A program made the translations under genes and the position numbers. Positions 56,412-64,000 of a DNA stretch of 64,000 nucleotides are shown piece by piece. Origin of the DNA: an uncultured Eubacteriales bacterium (GTDB lineage Bacteria; Bacillota; Clostridia; Oscillospirales; Acutalibacteraceae); NCBI GenBank assembly GCA_934489735.1, contig CAKSSR010000006.1, positions 18,741 through 82,740 on the forward strand, written 5' to 3'. The notes below the pieces were generated by a model. The model was not told the origin of the DNA and did not search any database. It worked only from the letters and a program-made list of their open reading frames with translations. Within the stretch, counting starts at the first letter, position 1; the number at the start of each line of letters is the position of its first letter.

Positions 56412-58796
56412 ATGAATATAAGCAAGTTTATCAAAGTGTCAACATGCATGCTTTGCCTAGGTACTATAATATATGGAATGTCTATGGCAATGGAAGAAAA
56501 TAATGAGCCCAAGTATGCAGGGCAGAACCAAGTATTAAGTGATGAACAAGACATTTATACCAATGAATATAGAAAATTGATATCATTTTATAAATTTGAT
56601 AGAGCAATGGCTAAAAAAGCAATGGAAATATTTAAAGCAGAAATAACTTCTGGCAGAAATAAGGATTATGCAGACAAATATACGTATTTGGTAGTGCATA
56701 ATGAGCTTAATGACGAAATAGCTAGAAAATTTTTAAAGATATATGAACAAAAACTTAGCGAAAAGAGAAGCAGTAGTTACGCTTACAAGTATGCAGAAAT
56801 AAAAATGTTTAAAAATGTAGACGATAAGAAAGCAGATGAACAGGCAACTGTATACGAACAGGAGCTTAGCAAAGAAAAATCTCAGGAATATGCTTCTATG
56901 TACTCAGAATTATTAGTAATAGATCAAATTATTGAACAGAGGGCACAAGAAGGCGCATTAAAATATGAGCAAAAGATTAAGGAAGGAAGAAATAACGATT
57001 ATGCTTATGCTTATGCTAAGTTTGCAGCTTTTAATTCAATGGATGAAGAGGAATTAAATGAGGTAGCGTTAGTATATGAAAAGGCTATAAATGATGGCGA
57101 GGATCAAGAACATGCTTACATACGAGCTAAGATTTTTATGTCTAGTAAATATGATTTGAAAGAAATGAATGTAAATGAGACAATTTATGACAAAGAAATA
57201 AGTAATGGTATGAGTAAGCATTATGCAGAAACTTATATGATGCACATAGATTCATATAGACATAGAGAGGAACCATCAAGAAAATATGCAACGGAATATG
57301 AAAAATGTATTAAAAAAGGTAAAAGTCGTAGTTATTCTGGTAGATATTCTCTTGAAGTTGTAGGCTCGAAGAGCAGCGAAGAAGAAGCTGACAAAAAGGC
57401 AACTGAATATGAGAAGTGTATTAAAAAAGGGAAAAGCAATGAATATGCTGATAAATATGTAGATGAAGTTGTAAGTATGGGAAGCAGCGAAGAAGAGGCT
57501 CATAGAAAAGCAATTAAGGCAGAAAAGTATTTGTATGACTTTGGTACCGATTATGATGTAAAAATAGAAAGATCAGCAATATCTGATAATGAAAAAGAAG
57601 TTTTAAATTACATCGCAGGATATAATGATTTATTGAAACTTAATAAGCACTTTAAAGAAATTGTCGAAGGCTGTTATAGTAAATACTCATTTATATATAA
57701 AGCAAAGCTTAAAGAGAAAAAAGGTAAGGTTTATGCATATAAATATACCGAGCTGAAAGTAGACAAGAACTTAAGTGATGAACAGGCTGATCTAGGAGCA
57801 ACAATATTTGAGCAAAAGATAAAGGAAGGATACAATGATAGGATAGCTGATGGGTACATGAACTTGAAGATATTTAAAAATTTAAGTGACGAGCAAGCTA
57901 ATGATGAAATTCTTAAATATCAAGAGAGACAGGAAGAGTATGATAGAGAAAATATGTGGCACAGTTCACGAGGTGATTACTGTGATAAGTATCTAGAATT
58001 GAAATTGTTTAAAAAAATAGACAATGCTCAAATGAGAAATAGCGCAACTATGTATGAAGATAAGATGAAGAGAAATAGCAGAACGTATTCGAATAAATAT
58101 ACTGACCTAATGTTATATAACAGACTGGAAGGATCAGACGCAGATAAAGCAGCACGTCTATTTGAACAGAAAATAACTTTAGAAAGGGCAAGCGTTAACT
58201 ATGCCAATAAATATGTAGAATTAAAAATATTTAAAGGATTGAGTGATGAAGCTGCAGATCTTGGAGCAAAGATTTATGAGAAGAAGATAGGAGAAAGAAA
58301 AAATATTGATTATGCTAACATGTATGTGACTTCAAAGGTCTTTTATGGAAAAAGTGATGAAGAAGCTGACAGAGAGGCAACAATATTTGAAAGTAAGCAG
58401 AAATTTGCTAATCATGAAGAGAAAACATTAAGAATATTTGATATAAAAAAGGACAAAAAGGTCAGCAAAAGAACATTTAACGAATACCTAGATTCAGATT
58501 GTAATGAAAATTATGATGGATTGATAAAAGATTTAGAATCAGAAATATCTGAGGCTAAAGAAATGGAAAGAATTTTTAATGAAGAAGTAGACAGAGGTAG
58601 AAGTTTTAATTATGCAGGAGAGTATGCAAGACTAATAGTTGTTTGCAAAGAAAATGAAAATGTTGCAAGAGAAATGACTGAGATTTTTGAAAGATGTATA
58701 AATGAAGGAACAAGTCCTGAACTTTCAAGAAAAAGAGCTGCATCAATTGTAAAAGGAACAGAAAGCGAACCAAATCAAAAAAGAGCAAGATATTAA
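56412..58796 (+). CDS. Secreted type A repeat protein, array gene 13
   Basis: This 794-aa protein has signal peptide MNISKFIKVSTCMLCLGTII then YGMSMAMEEN. The cap and repeat order follow gene 12 closely, and the C-terminal parts of both include a long charged spacer and the ending KRARY (here ESEPNQKRARY). Near residues 295-370 two adjacent repeats are almost identical (ATEYEKCIKKGKSRSYSGRY and ATEYEKCIKKGKSNEYADKY), a recent internal duplication. Start ATG 56412 behind GGAGG. It is probably co-transcribed with gene 12. Confidence 0.85.
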   Translation: MNISKFIKVSTCMLCLGTIIYGMSMAMEENNEPKYAGQNQVLSDEQDIYTNEYRKLISFYKFDRAMAKKAMEIFKAEITSGRNKDYADKYTYLVVHNELNDEIARKFLKIYEQKLSEKRSSSYAYKYAEIKMFKNVDDKKADEQATVYEQELSKEKSQEYASMYSELLVIDQIIEQRAQEGALKYEQKIKEGRNNDYAYAYAKFAAFNSMDEEELNEVALVYEKAINDGEDQEHAYIRAKIFMSSKYDLKEMNVNETIYDKEISNGMSKHYAETYMMHIDSYRHREEPSRKYATEYEKCIKKGKSRSYSGRYSLEVVGSKSSEEEADKKATEYEKCIKKGKSNEYADKYVDEVVSMGSSEEEAHRKAIKAEKYLYDFGTDYDVKIERSAISDNEKEVLNYIAGYNDLLKLNKHFKEIVEGCYSKYSFIYKAKLKEKKGKVYAYKYTELKVDKNLSDEQADLGATIFEQKIKEGYNDRIADGYMNLKIFKNLSDEQANDEILKYQERQEEYDRENMWHSSRGDYCDKYLELKLFKKIDNAQMRNSATMYEDKMKRNSRTYSNKYTDLMLYNRLEGSDADKAARLFEQKITLERASVNYANKYVELKIFKGLSDEAADLGAKIYEKKIGERKNIDYANMYVTSKVFYGKSDEEADREATIFESKQKFANHEEKTLRIFDIKKDKKVSKRTFNEYLDSDCNENYDGLIKDLESEISEAKEMERIFNEEVDRGRSFNYAGEYARLIVVCKENENVAREMTEIFERCINEGTSPELSRKRAASIVKGTESEPNQKRARY

Positions 58797-58923
58797 AACG
58801 GTTGATGGACGGATTAATTAAGTTGGACTAAGATTTTTTTAATGCAGAAATAGTCTGGCTGTATTTGACTCAATAAGGGGAGTCTAAATATTAAGGTAAT
58901 AGAGCTATTTGGAGGGAAATAAC

Positions 58924-61680
58924 TTGAATTTAAATAGGTTTAGGAAAATATCGACATGTATAATTTGTCTAGGGACAATGATTTCGAGCATGTCTGTAAT
59001 GGCGATGGAAGAAAATAATAGTAAAATTAAATCTGAATGTACAGAGAAAAGCCAAATGTTAAATCCTGAAGGTAAAACTTACTTGAATGAATATAAAAAA
59101 TTGATATCATTTTATAAACTGGATAAAACAACAGCTGAAGAAATGATGAAAGTTTTTAAAAAAGAATTAGAATCTGGAAAAAGCGAAGAATATTCAGAGA
59201 AATATGCATATTTGGTAGCGCATGCTGGGCTAAATGAAGAAATGGCAAGAGAAATATCAAGAATATTTGAAGAAAAGATTAACGACGGGAAGAGCCAAAG
59301 TTACGCTTACAAGTATGCGGAATTAAAAATTATAAAAGGAATGGAAGATAAAAGAGCTGACGAGCAAGCATTGGTATATGAAAAGAAGCTCGAAGAAGGA
59401 AAATCTCCAGAATATGCTGCCATATATGCTGAAATATTAACGGTCGACAGAGTACTTGAGAAAGAAGCTAATCAAATTGCAGAGATATACGTAAGAAAAC
59501 TAAAAGAAGGAAAAAGTATTAATTATGCATATGCTTATGCGATATCAATAATGAATTTGGGGATAACAGAAAGAACGGCTAATAGATTTGCATTGATATA
59601 TGAACAAGCAATAATTGATGGAGAAGATCCAGAATGTGCTTACATGCAGGCAATGATGATAATATATAATAACGTAGGTATAGAAGTGATTAAGGAAGCT
59701 ATATCAGCATATAAGAAAGAAATTAGAAAAGGTCAAAGCAAAGACTATGCAAGGGAATATGTAATGAGAAGATTTGCATATGACCATTATAAAGATGAAT
59801 CAAAAGACTTTGCAGAAGTATATGATAAATGCATTAAAAAAGGAAAGAGTAGACTTTATGCTCTTAGATATGCAGAACTTATCGTAGATTCAGAAAAGTC
59901 TGAAGAATATGTTGAAAAAGTTATGAAAATATTTGAGCAGAGACTAAAGGCAGGTAAAGGAGGTGGAACTGAAGCTGCAAAACTCCAATTGGCAAAGGAA
60001 GAAAAAATGAAAAGTGGAAATAAACCTGTAAGCGAAACGAAAAAAGACAGAAGCGATCTCTATTATAGTAAATACGAAGTATTAAAATATATTACCTGGA
60101 ATGATACGACTGCCCAGGACATAGCACGTTCATTTGATTGCGAGTTAAGTAAAGGAAAGAGTTGGGAATATGCCAACAAGTATGCGGTAGCATTTTCGGA
60201 ACATTGGATGAATAGTATGTACAGATTTTTTGTAGAGCCTATGGCGAGAATATATGAGGAGAAAATAAAAGAGGGTAAAAGTAGTATCTATGCAAATAGC
60301 TATGCAGATGCAGTTATATTAAAATGCTTAGATGCTGTACAAGCTGACATAGAAGCAACACAGAGAGAAAGAGATGTACAGAACTATTTATCAGGAAAAA
60401 GAATAGCAGGACAAGGAATTGAATTGAGTGTCCTTGAAGATCCTTTATTTAAGTATTATGATGAAAAAGTAAAGGAAGGTAAGAGCTCTTATTATATGGA
60501 TAAGTATTGCTTTTTGACGAGAAAGTTAGGTTACAGCCATAAAATGGCTGATAAGATTGCAAGTGTTTATGATAAAAAGCGACAAGAAGGCAAGAGCAAA
60601 GATTATGTCGATAAATACTTAGAGTTGATAGATAAGAATGTAAGCGAAGAGAAAGCTATCGAGGGAGCAGAAATGTATGACCAAAAACTGAAGCGAGGGT
60701 GGTCAAAAGGATCAGCAAAGGAATATGTAGAATTAAGAATACTTAAAAATTTGAACGAAGAGGAAACTAATAAACAACTTCAATTATCATCGGATAAAGA
60801 GGATTTATGTTATAACAGAATTTGTGATAGATATGAGGACAATATTACAGAGGATACTTATAAGTATGCAGAATTGGTATTGCTTAGAAAGCTGGACGAT
60901 GAAGCAGCACATAGAGCAGCAAACATATTTGAAGATAAAATGTATGGAGATAGTGAAACAAAGGAATATGCTGATAAATATACAGACTTATTAACATTCA
61001 ATGCATTGAGTGATGAAAAAGCTGACGAATGTGCAAGAAAGTATGAAGCAAAGATCCAAAAAGGCGAGGGAACTAATTATGCGAATAAGTATGCTGAATT
61101 AAGAGTGTTAGCAGAATTAAGTAAAGAAAAAGCAGACATTGGAGCGAAAATCTTTGAGGATATGATCGAAAAAAGAAGGAAAAGCTTAAATTATGCTAAT
61201 AGATATGTAAAAGAAAAAGTTGTATTAGGAAAAAGTGAAGAAGAGGCTGACAGGGAAGCAACAATATTTGAAAGTAAGCAAAAATTTAATGACTGTAAGG
61301 GAAGTATTTTAGAGCCGTTCAACAAATGTAAAGGTAATGGGCAGGTTTATAAAAGAAAAATTAATGAACGTCAAGAATTTAATTGTACTGAAGACTATGA
61401 TAAATTAGCAGCAGAGTTTCAAGCGCAAGCAGAAGCAGTAAAAAGAATGTCAGAAGTATTTAAAAAAGAAATAAGCGATGGCAAAAGCTCTGAATATGCA
61501 AGCGAGTATGCAAGATTAATTATCACTTGTAAGGAAAAAGAAGAAAATGCAAGAGAAATGGCAGAAATATTTGAGAAATGCATTAAAACTGGAATGAATC
61601 CTGAGTTTGCAAGAAGACAAGCTGAGTCAATTGTCAAGGGAACAGTGGACGGGCTTAGCCAAAAGAAAGCAAAACATTAG
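58924..61680 (+). CDS. Secreted type A repeat protein, array gene 14 (TTG start)
   Basis: This 918-aa protein appears to start at TTG 58924 (LNLNRFRKISTCIICLGTMI), 8 nt after GGAGGG; no ATG is in a suitable place. The cap and first six repeats are very similar to gene 16 (EGKTYLNEYKKL, EEYSEKYAYLVAH, DGKSQSYAYKYAELKIIKGM). The middle and C-terminal parts parallel genes 12 and 13. The end is DGLSQKKAKH, a basic variant without the EP. It is 127 nt from gene 13, so it may be a separate unit. Confidence 0.84.
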   Translation: MNLNRFRKISTCIICLGTMISSMSVMAMEENNSKIKSECTEKSQMLNPEGKTYLNEYKKLISFYKLDKTTAEEMMKVFKKELESGKSEEYSEKYAYLVAHAGLNEEMAREISRIFEEKINDGKSQSYAYKYAELKIIKGMEDKRADEQALVYEKKLEEGKSPEYAAIYAEILTVDRVLEKEANQIAEIYVRKLKEGKSINYAYAYAISIMNLGITERTANRFALIYEQAIIDGEDPECAYMQAMMIIYNNVGIEVIKEAISAYKKEIRKGQSKDYAREYVMRRFAYDHYKDESKDFAEVYDKCIKKGKSRLYALRYAELIVDSEKSEEYVEKVMKIFEQRLKAGKGGGTEAAKLQLAKEEKMKSGNKPVSETKKDRSDLYYSKYEVLKYITWNDTTAQDIARSFDCELSKGKSWEYANKYAVAFSEHWMNSMYRFFVEPMARIYEEKIKEGKSSIYANSYADAVILKCLDAVQADIEATQRERDVQNYLSGKRIAGQGIELSVLEDPLFKYYDEKVKEGKSSYYMDKYCFLTRKLGYSHKMADKIASVYDKKRQEGKSKDYVDKYLELIDKNVSEEKAIEGAEMYDQKLKRGWSKGSAKEYVELRILKNLNEEETNKQLQLSSDKEDLCYNRICDRYEDNITEDTYKYAELVLLRKLDDEAAHRAANIFEDKMYGDSETKEYADKYTDLLTFNALSDEKADECARKYEAKIQKGEGTNYANKYAELRVLAELSKEKADIGAKIFEDMIEKRRKSLNYANRYVKEKVVLGKSEEEADREATIFESKQKFNDCKGSILEPFNKCKGNGQVYKRKINERQEFNCTEDYDKLAAEFQAQAEAVKRMSEVFKKEISDGKSSEYASEYARLIITCKEKEENAREMAEIFEKCIKTGMNPEFARRQAESIVKGTVDGLSQKKAKH

Positions 61681-61764
61681 AAATCAGAATGGGTCAGTTA
61701 AGTTTGGCTGACTCTCTTAAAGAAATGTACATAGAAGATTAATAAAAATTTTGGAGGAATAAAA

Positions 61765-63138
61765 ATGAAAATAATTAAATTAACAGCTTGTTTACTTTGT
61801 TTAGGGAGCGTAATCCCAGGGTTGTCAGCGATGGCAATGGAAAATGAAAACAGAGAGGACAAATGTATTGAACAAAGTCAAGAAGACAGAATAAGAGTAA
61901 TATATGAGCAAGAATTAGAATCAGGGAAAAGTGATACATATGCAAGAAAATATGCAGAATTACTTGTAAGATTTAACTTGCCTGAGGAATTATCAAGAAG
62001 GTTGGCAGAAGATTTTGAAGAAGAAATGAAATTTAAAATCGATGAAACAGCAAGTGATAAGAGTATCCTAGAGAGTATTATAGGAAGTTTTAAAGGAAAC
62101 GAAGGACTTGGACATAAAATGATGTCCCTTTATAATGAAAAAAGAAGACAGGGAAGAAGTAAATTATATTCGGCAGAATATGTGAGACAATACAGCAAAA
62201 GGATAGAAGATCAAAATGGAAGTAAATATGCTGACAAATTGGCTAGCGCCTTTGAGACATATGTATTAAAAGGATATTCACAGGAAGAAGCAAGGGAGAA
62301 AGTTTTAAAAGAAATTGAAAAGGAATATATTAAACGAGGATTTTCAGAGGAAGATGCAAGAGAGAAAGCTTCGAGAGAAATTGAAAAGGAAACTGCTTCA
62401 AGTGATTTAGATAAGAAAATAGAAGAACAAAGAAGCAAGCTTTATGCATTAGAATATGCGAGACAATACAGTAAAAGAACAAAAAGTCAGGATAGAAGTA
62501 AAAGTGGTAAAAGATTGGCTAGCATGTTTGAAAGATATGTTTTAAAAAGTTATTCAAAGGAAGAAGCAAGGGAGAAAGTTTTAAAAGAAATTGAAGAGGA
62601 ATATATTAAACGAGGATTTTCAGAGGAAGAAGCAAAGGAAAAAGCTTTGAGTGGTTTAGCTAAGAACGAAATTGCAAGTGGTGATGATTATATCATAGAG
62701 AGCATAAGAGAGAGTTTTAAGGGAAGACTTGGACGTAGAATGATATTGCTTTATTATAAGAAAAGAAAAGAAGGAAGAAGCAAGTTTTATGCATTAGAAT
62801 ATGTGAAGCAATACGGTAAAAGGATACAAGATCGTGATAGAGATAAAAAGTTGGATAGCATGTTTAAGGAATATCTTGAACAGAGATTTTCAGAGAAAGA
62901 TGCAAGCGAGAAAGCTTTAAAAGAGGTCGATGAAGGCATATTAGCAAATTCAGAATCAAAACAAGATATTGAAGTAAGACAAGAAGAAACTAAAAAGAAG
63001 AGAAAAGCTGAAAATCCATCAGAATCTAAAATAGATTTAGATTCAAGTGAAGAATCTGAAGAAGAATCAAATTCAAATGAGAAATCAGAAACGGATGCAA
63101 AATCAGATTTAGATGAGAAAGATTCTAAGAGTAACTAA
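61765..63138 (+). CDS. Secreted mixed repeat protein, array gene 15
   Basis: This 457-aa protein has signal peptide MKIIKLTACLLCLGSVIPG then LSAMAMEN. One type A repeat (SGKSDTYARKYAELLVRF) is followed by three type B units (GRSKLYSAEYVRQYSKR, RSKLYALEYARQYSKR, GRSKFYALEYVKQYGKR). Two of them share an extra insert, EIEKEYIKRGFSEEDAREKA, almost identical at the DNA level, a recent duplication. The basic stretch ETKKKRKAENP is followed by an acidic Ser/Glu/Asp tail. Start ATG 61765 behind GGAGG. It shows type B genes also occur among the type A genes of the right half. Confidence 0.84.
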   Translation: MKIIKLTACLLCLGSVIPGLSAMAMENENREDKCIEQSQEDRIRVIYEQELESGKSDTYARKYAELLVRFNLPEELSRRLAEDFEEEMKFKIDETASDKSILESIIGSFKGNEGLGHKMMSLYNEKRRQGRSKLYSAEYVRQYSKRIEDQNGSKYADKLASAFETYVLKGYSQEEAREKVLKEIEKEYIKRGFSEEDAREKASREIEKETASSDLDKKIEEQRSKLYALEYARQYSKRTKSQDRSKSGKRLASMFERYVLKSYSKEEAREKVLKEIEEEYIKRGFSEEEAKEKALSGLAKNEIASGDDYIIESIRESFKGRLGRRMILLYYKKRKEGRSKFYALEYVKQYGKRIQDRDRDKKLDSMFKEYLEQRFSEKDASEKALKEVDEGILANSESKQDIEVRQEETKKKRKAENPSESKIDLDSSEESEEESNSNEKSETDAKSDLDEKDSKSN

Positions 63139-63185
63139 ATATATTTGATAGATAGACATAGAATATAATTTTGGAGGAATAAGCA

Positions 63186-63932
63186 ATGAAATTAATTAAG
63201 TTATCAACATGTATAATTTGTTTAGGGACAATGATCTCTGGCATGTCTGTAATGGCAATGGAAAACGATGATAAAGATAAGGCTGGGGCTGCTGAGCAAA
63301 GCCAAATGTTAGATTATGAAGGTAAAACTTATTTGAACGAATATAAAAAGTTAATATTATTTTACAAACTTGATAAAGCATCAGCTAAAAAAGTGATGGA
63401 AGTCTTTAAAAAGGAAATAGAATCTGGGAGAAGTGAAGAATATTCGGAAAAATATGCGTATTTGGTAGCGCATGATGGACTAAATGAAGAAATGGCAAGA
63501 GAAATATCAAGAGTATTTGAAGAAAAGATTAGCGAGGGGAAGAGTCAAAGTTACGCTTACAAGTATGCAGAACTAAAAATTATAAAAGGGATGCAAGATA
63601 AACAAGCTGACGAGCAAGCATTAGTATATGAAAGAAAACTTAATGAAGGAAAGTCCCCGGAATATGCTGCAATGTATGCGGAACTATTGACCAAGGATAG
63701 ATTGATTGAGACTGAAGCTGACAAATGTGCGAAAGTTTATAAAAAGAAAATAAAAGAAGGGAAAAGCATTAATTATGCATATGCTTATGCAATATTAAAA
63801 GAGGATTGGGGATTAAGTGACAAAAAAGCTAATGAGTTTGCATTAGTATATGAACAAGCAATAACTGATGGAGAAGACCCAGATCATGCATATGTACATG
63901 CAAAGATGGCAGTGTTTTATCATTTTGATTAG
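63186..63932 (+). CDS. Truncated type A repeat protein, array gene 16
   Basis: This 248-aa protein has signal peptide MKLIKLSTCIICLGTMISG then MSVMAMEN and the same cap and six repeats as gene 14, to which it is very similar. It stops abruptly within a repeat (YVHAKMAVFYHFD), where genes 13 and 14 continue for hundreds of residues. The break lies at TTGAT followed by a sequence that forms a strong hairpin, suggesting insertion of a mobile element whose body lies beyond the window. It may be a non-functional remnant. Confidence 0.75.
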   Translation: MKLIKLSTCIICLGTMISGMSVMAMENDDKDKAGAAEQSQMLDYEGKTYLNEYKKLILFYKLDKASAKKVMEVFKKEIESGRSEEYSEKYAYLVAHDGLNEEMAREISRVFEEKISEGKSQSYAYKYAELKIIKGMQDKQADEQALVYERKLNEGKSPEYAAMYAELLTKDRLIETEADKCAKVYKKKIKEGKSINYAYAYAILKEDWGLSDKKANEFALVYEQAITDGEDPDHAYVHAKMAVFYHFD

Positions 63933-64000
63933 AAACGACCACGCACACTCGTGAATTTAGTCATGAGTTAGTGGTCGAATATAGTCAGCATATACGGAAA
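63930..64000. mobile_element. Probable end of an IS200/IS605-type element
   Basis: Array gene 16 homology ends at TTGAT (63925-63929), the target used by ISDra2-like elements. Just beyond is an imperfect palindrome (63936-63977): CGACCAC/GTGGTCG outer stem and CTCGTGA/TCATGAG inner stem with one wobble. No T tract follows, so it is not a normal terminator. Subterminal single-strand hairpins are the recognition ends of this family. The transposase or TnpB gene is not in view. Confidence 0.5.

Noticed and set aside
30540..61637. Many antisense open frames of 60-150 codons opposite the array genes
   Set aside because: They are opposite Lys/Glu/Ala-rich repeats, have no ribosome sites, and their Phe/Leu/Ser-rich composition is just the complement of the real genes.
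25172..63932. GKS in the repeats as a nucleotide-binding P-loop
   Set aside because: There is no GxxxxGK context, the motif lies at the turn before a helix, and it often changes to KS, RS or GN without a Walker B partner.
25172..63932. Array proteins as lipoproteins or sortase-anchored surface proteins
   Set aside because: The conserved Cys in the signal peptide is not in a valid lipobox, and none of the C-termini has LPXTG plus a hydrophobic segment.
63936..63977. Hairpin at the right edge as a transcription terminator
   Set aside because: No T tract follows on either strand, and it coincides with the sudden end of homology in gene 16, which fits a mobile-element end better.

Overview
The window is an AT-rich chromosome segment spanning the replication origin of a low-GC, anaerobic, endospore-forming Firmicute, probably a Clostridia-type organism. 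The support is the gene order dnaA-dnaN-yaaA-recF-remB-gyrB-gyrA, the tail of a class III (oxygen-sensitive) ribonucleotide reductase at the left edge, a spoVAD gene and an iron-dependent butanol-type alcohol dehydrogenase. I cannot name the species from sequence alone.

Left part (1-11.4 kb): after the nrdD tail, the origin cluster runs leftward: dnaA, dnaN, yaaA (S4 domain), recF, remB, a small zinc-ribbon membrane protein, gyrB, a YcxB-like membrane protein and gyrA. The dnaA-dnaN gap (9253-10044) is the best oriC candidate. It has five TGTGGARAA boxes in one orientation, a run of five TAG triplets (a DnaA-trio-like tract) next to one box, a short CG-alternating block, and about 17 GTTGAAA/TTTCAAC words, some arranged as perfect inverted repeats.

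Middle part (11.7-25 kb): rightward rmuC and alr, then leftward folE, ispD and an SDR reductase (the last two overlap by 4 nt). Next comes a rearranged patch with a decayed folE copy and about 260-bp direct repeats around a small gene of unknown function. It is followed by a secreted calpain-like cysteine protease, a small secreted repeat protein, tRNA-Leu and tRNA-Arg genes, two small proteins that look like Nif11-type double-glycine peptide precursors, spoVAD, and bdhA.

Right part (25.1-64 kb): one huge array of 16 consecutive paralogous genes, all rightward, all encoding secreted proteins with nearly the same signal peptide. They are built from a 37-residue helical repeat (type A, core GKSxxYAxEYAxL) or a related unit of about 64 residues (type B, core GKSxxYSxEYVRQxY) separated by acidic linkers. 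Most end in, or carry just before an acidic Ser/Asp/Glu-rich tail, a conserved basic motif of the form EPxxKRxRx that resembles a monopartite nuclear localisation signal. There is no LPXTG motif and no C-terminal membrane anchor. The array shows active recombination: one gene is an in-frame fusion of two paralogs, one has a (GATACR)n tail, one is degenerate, and the last is cut short at what looks like the end of an IS200/IS605-type element. I recognise no described family for these proteins. A secreted, recombining family of helical-repeat proteins, possibly acting on a eukaryotic host, is the main discovery candidate of the window.
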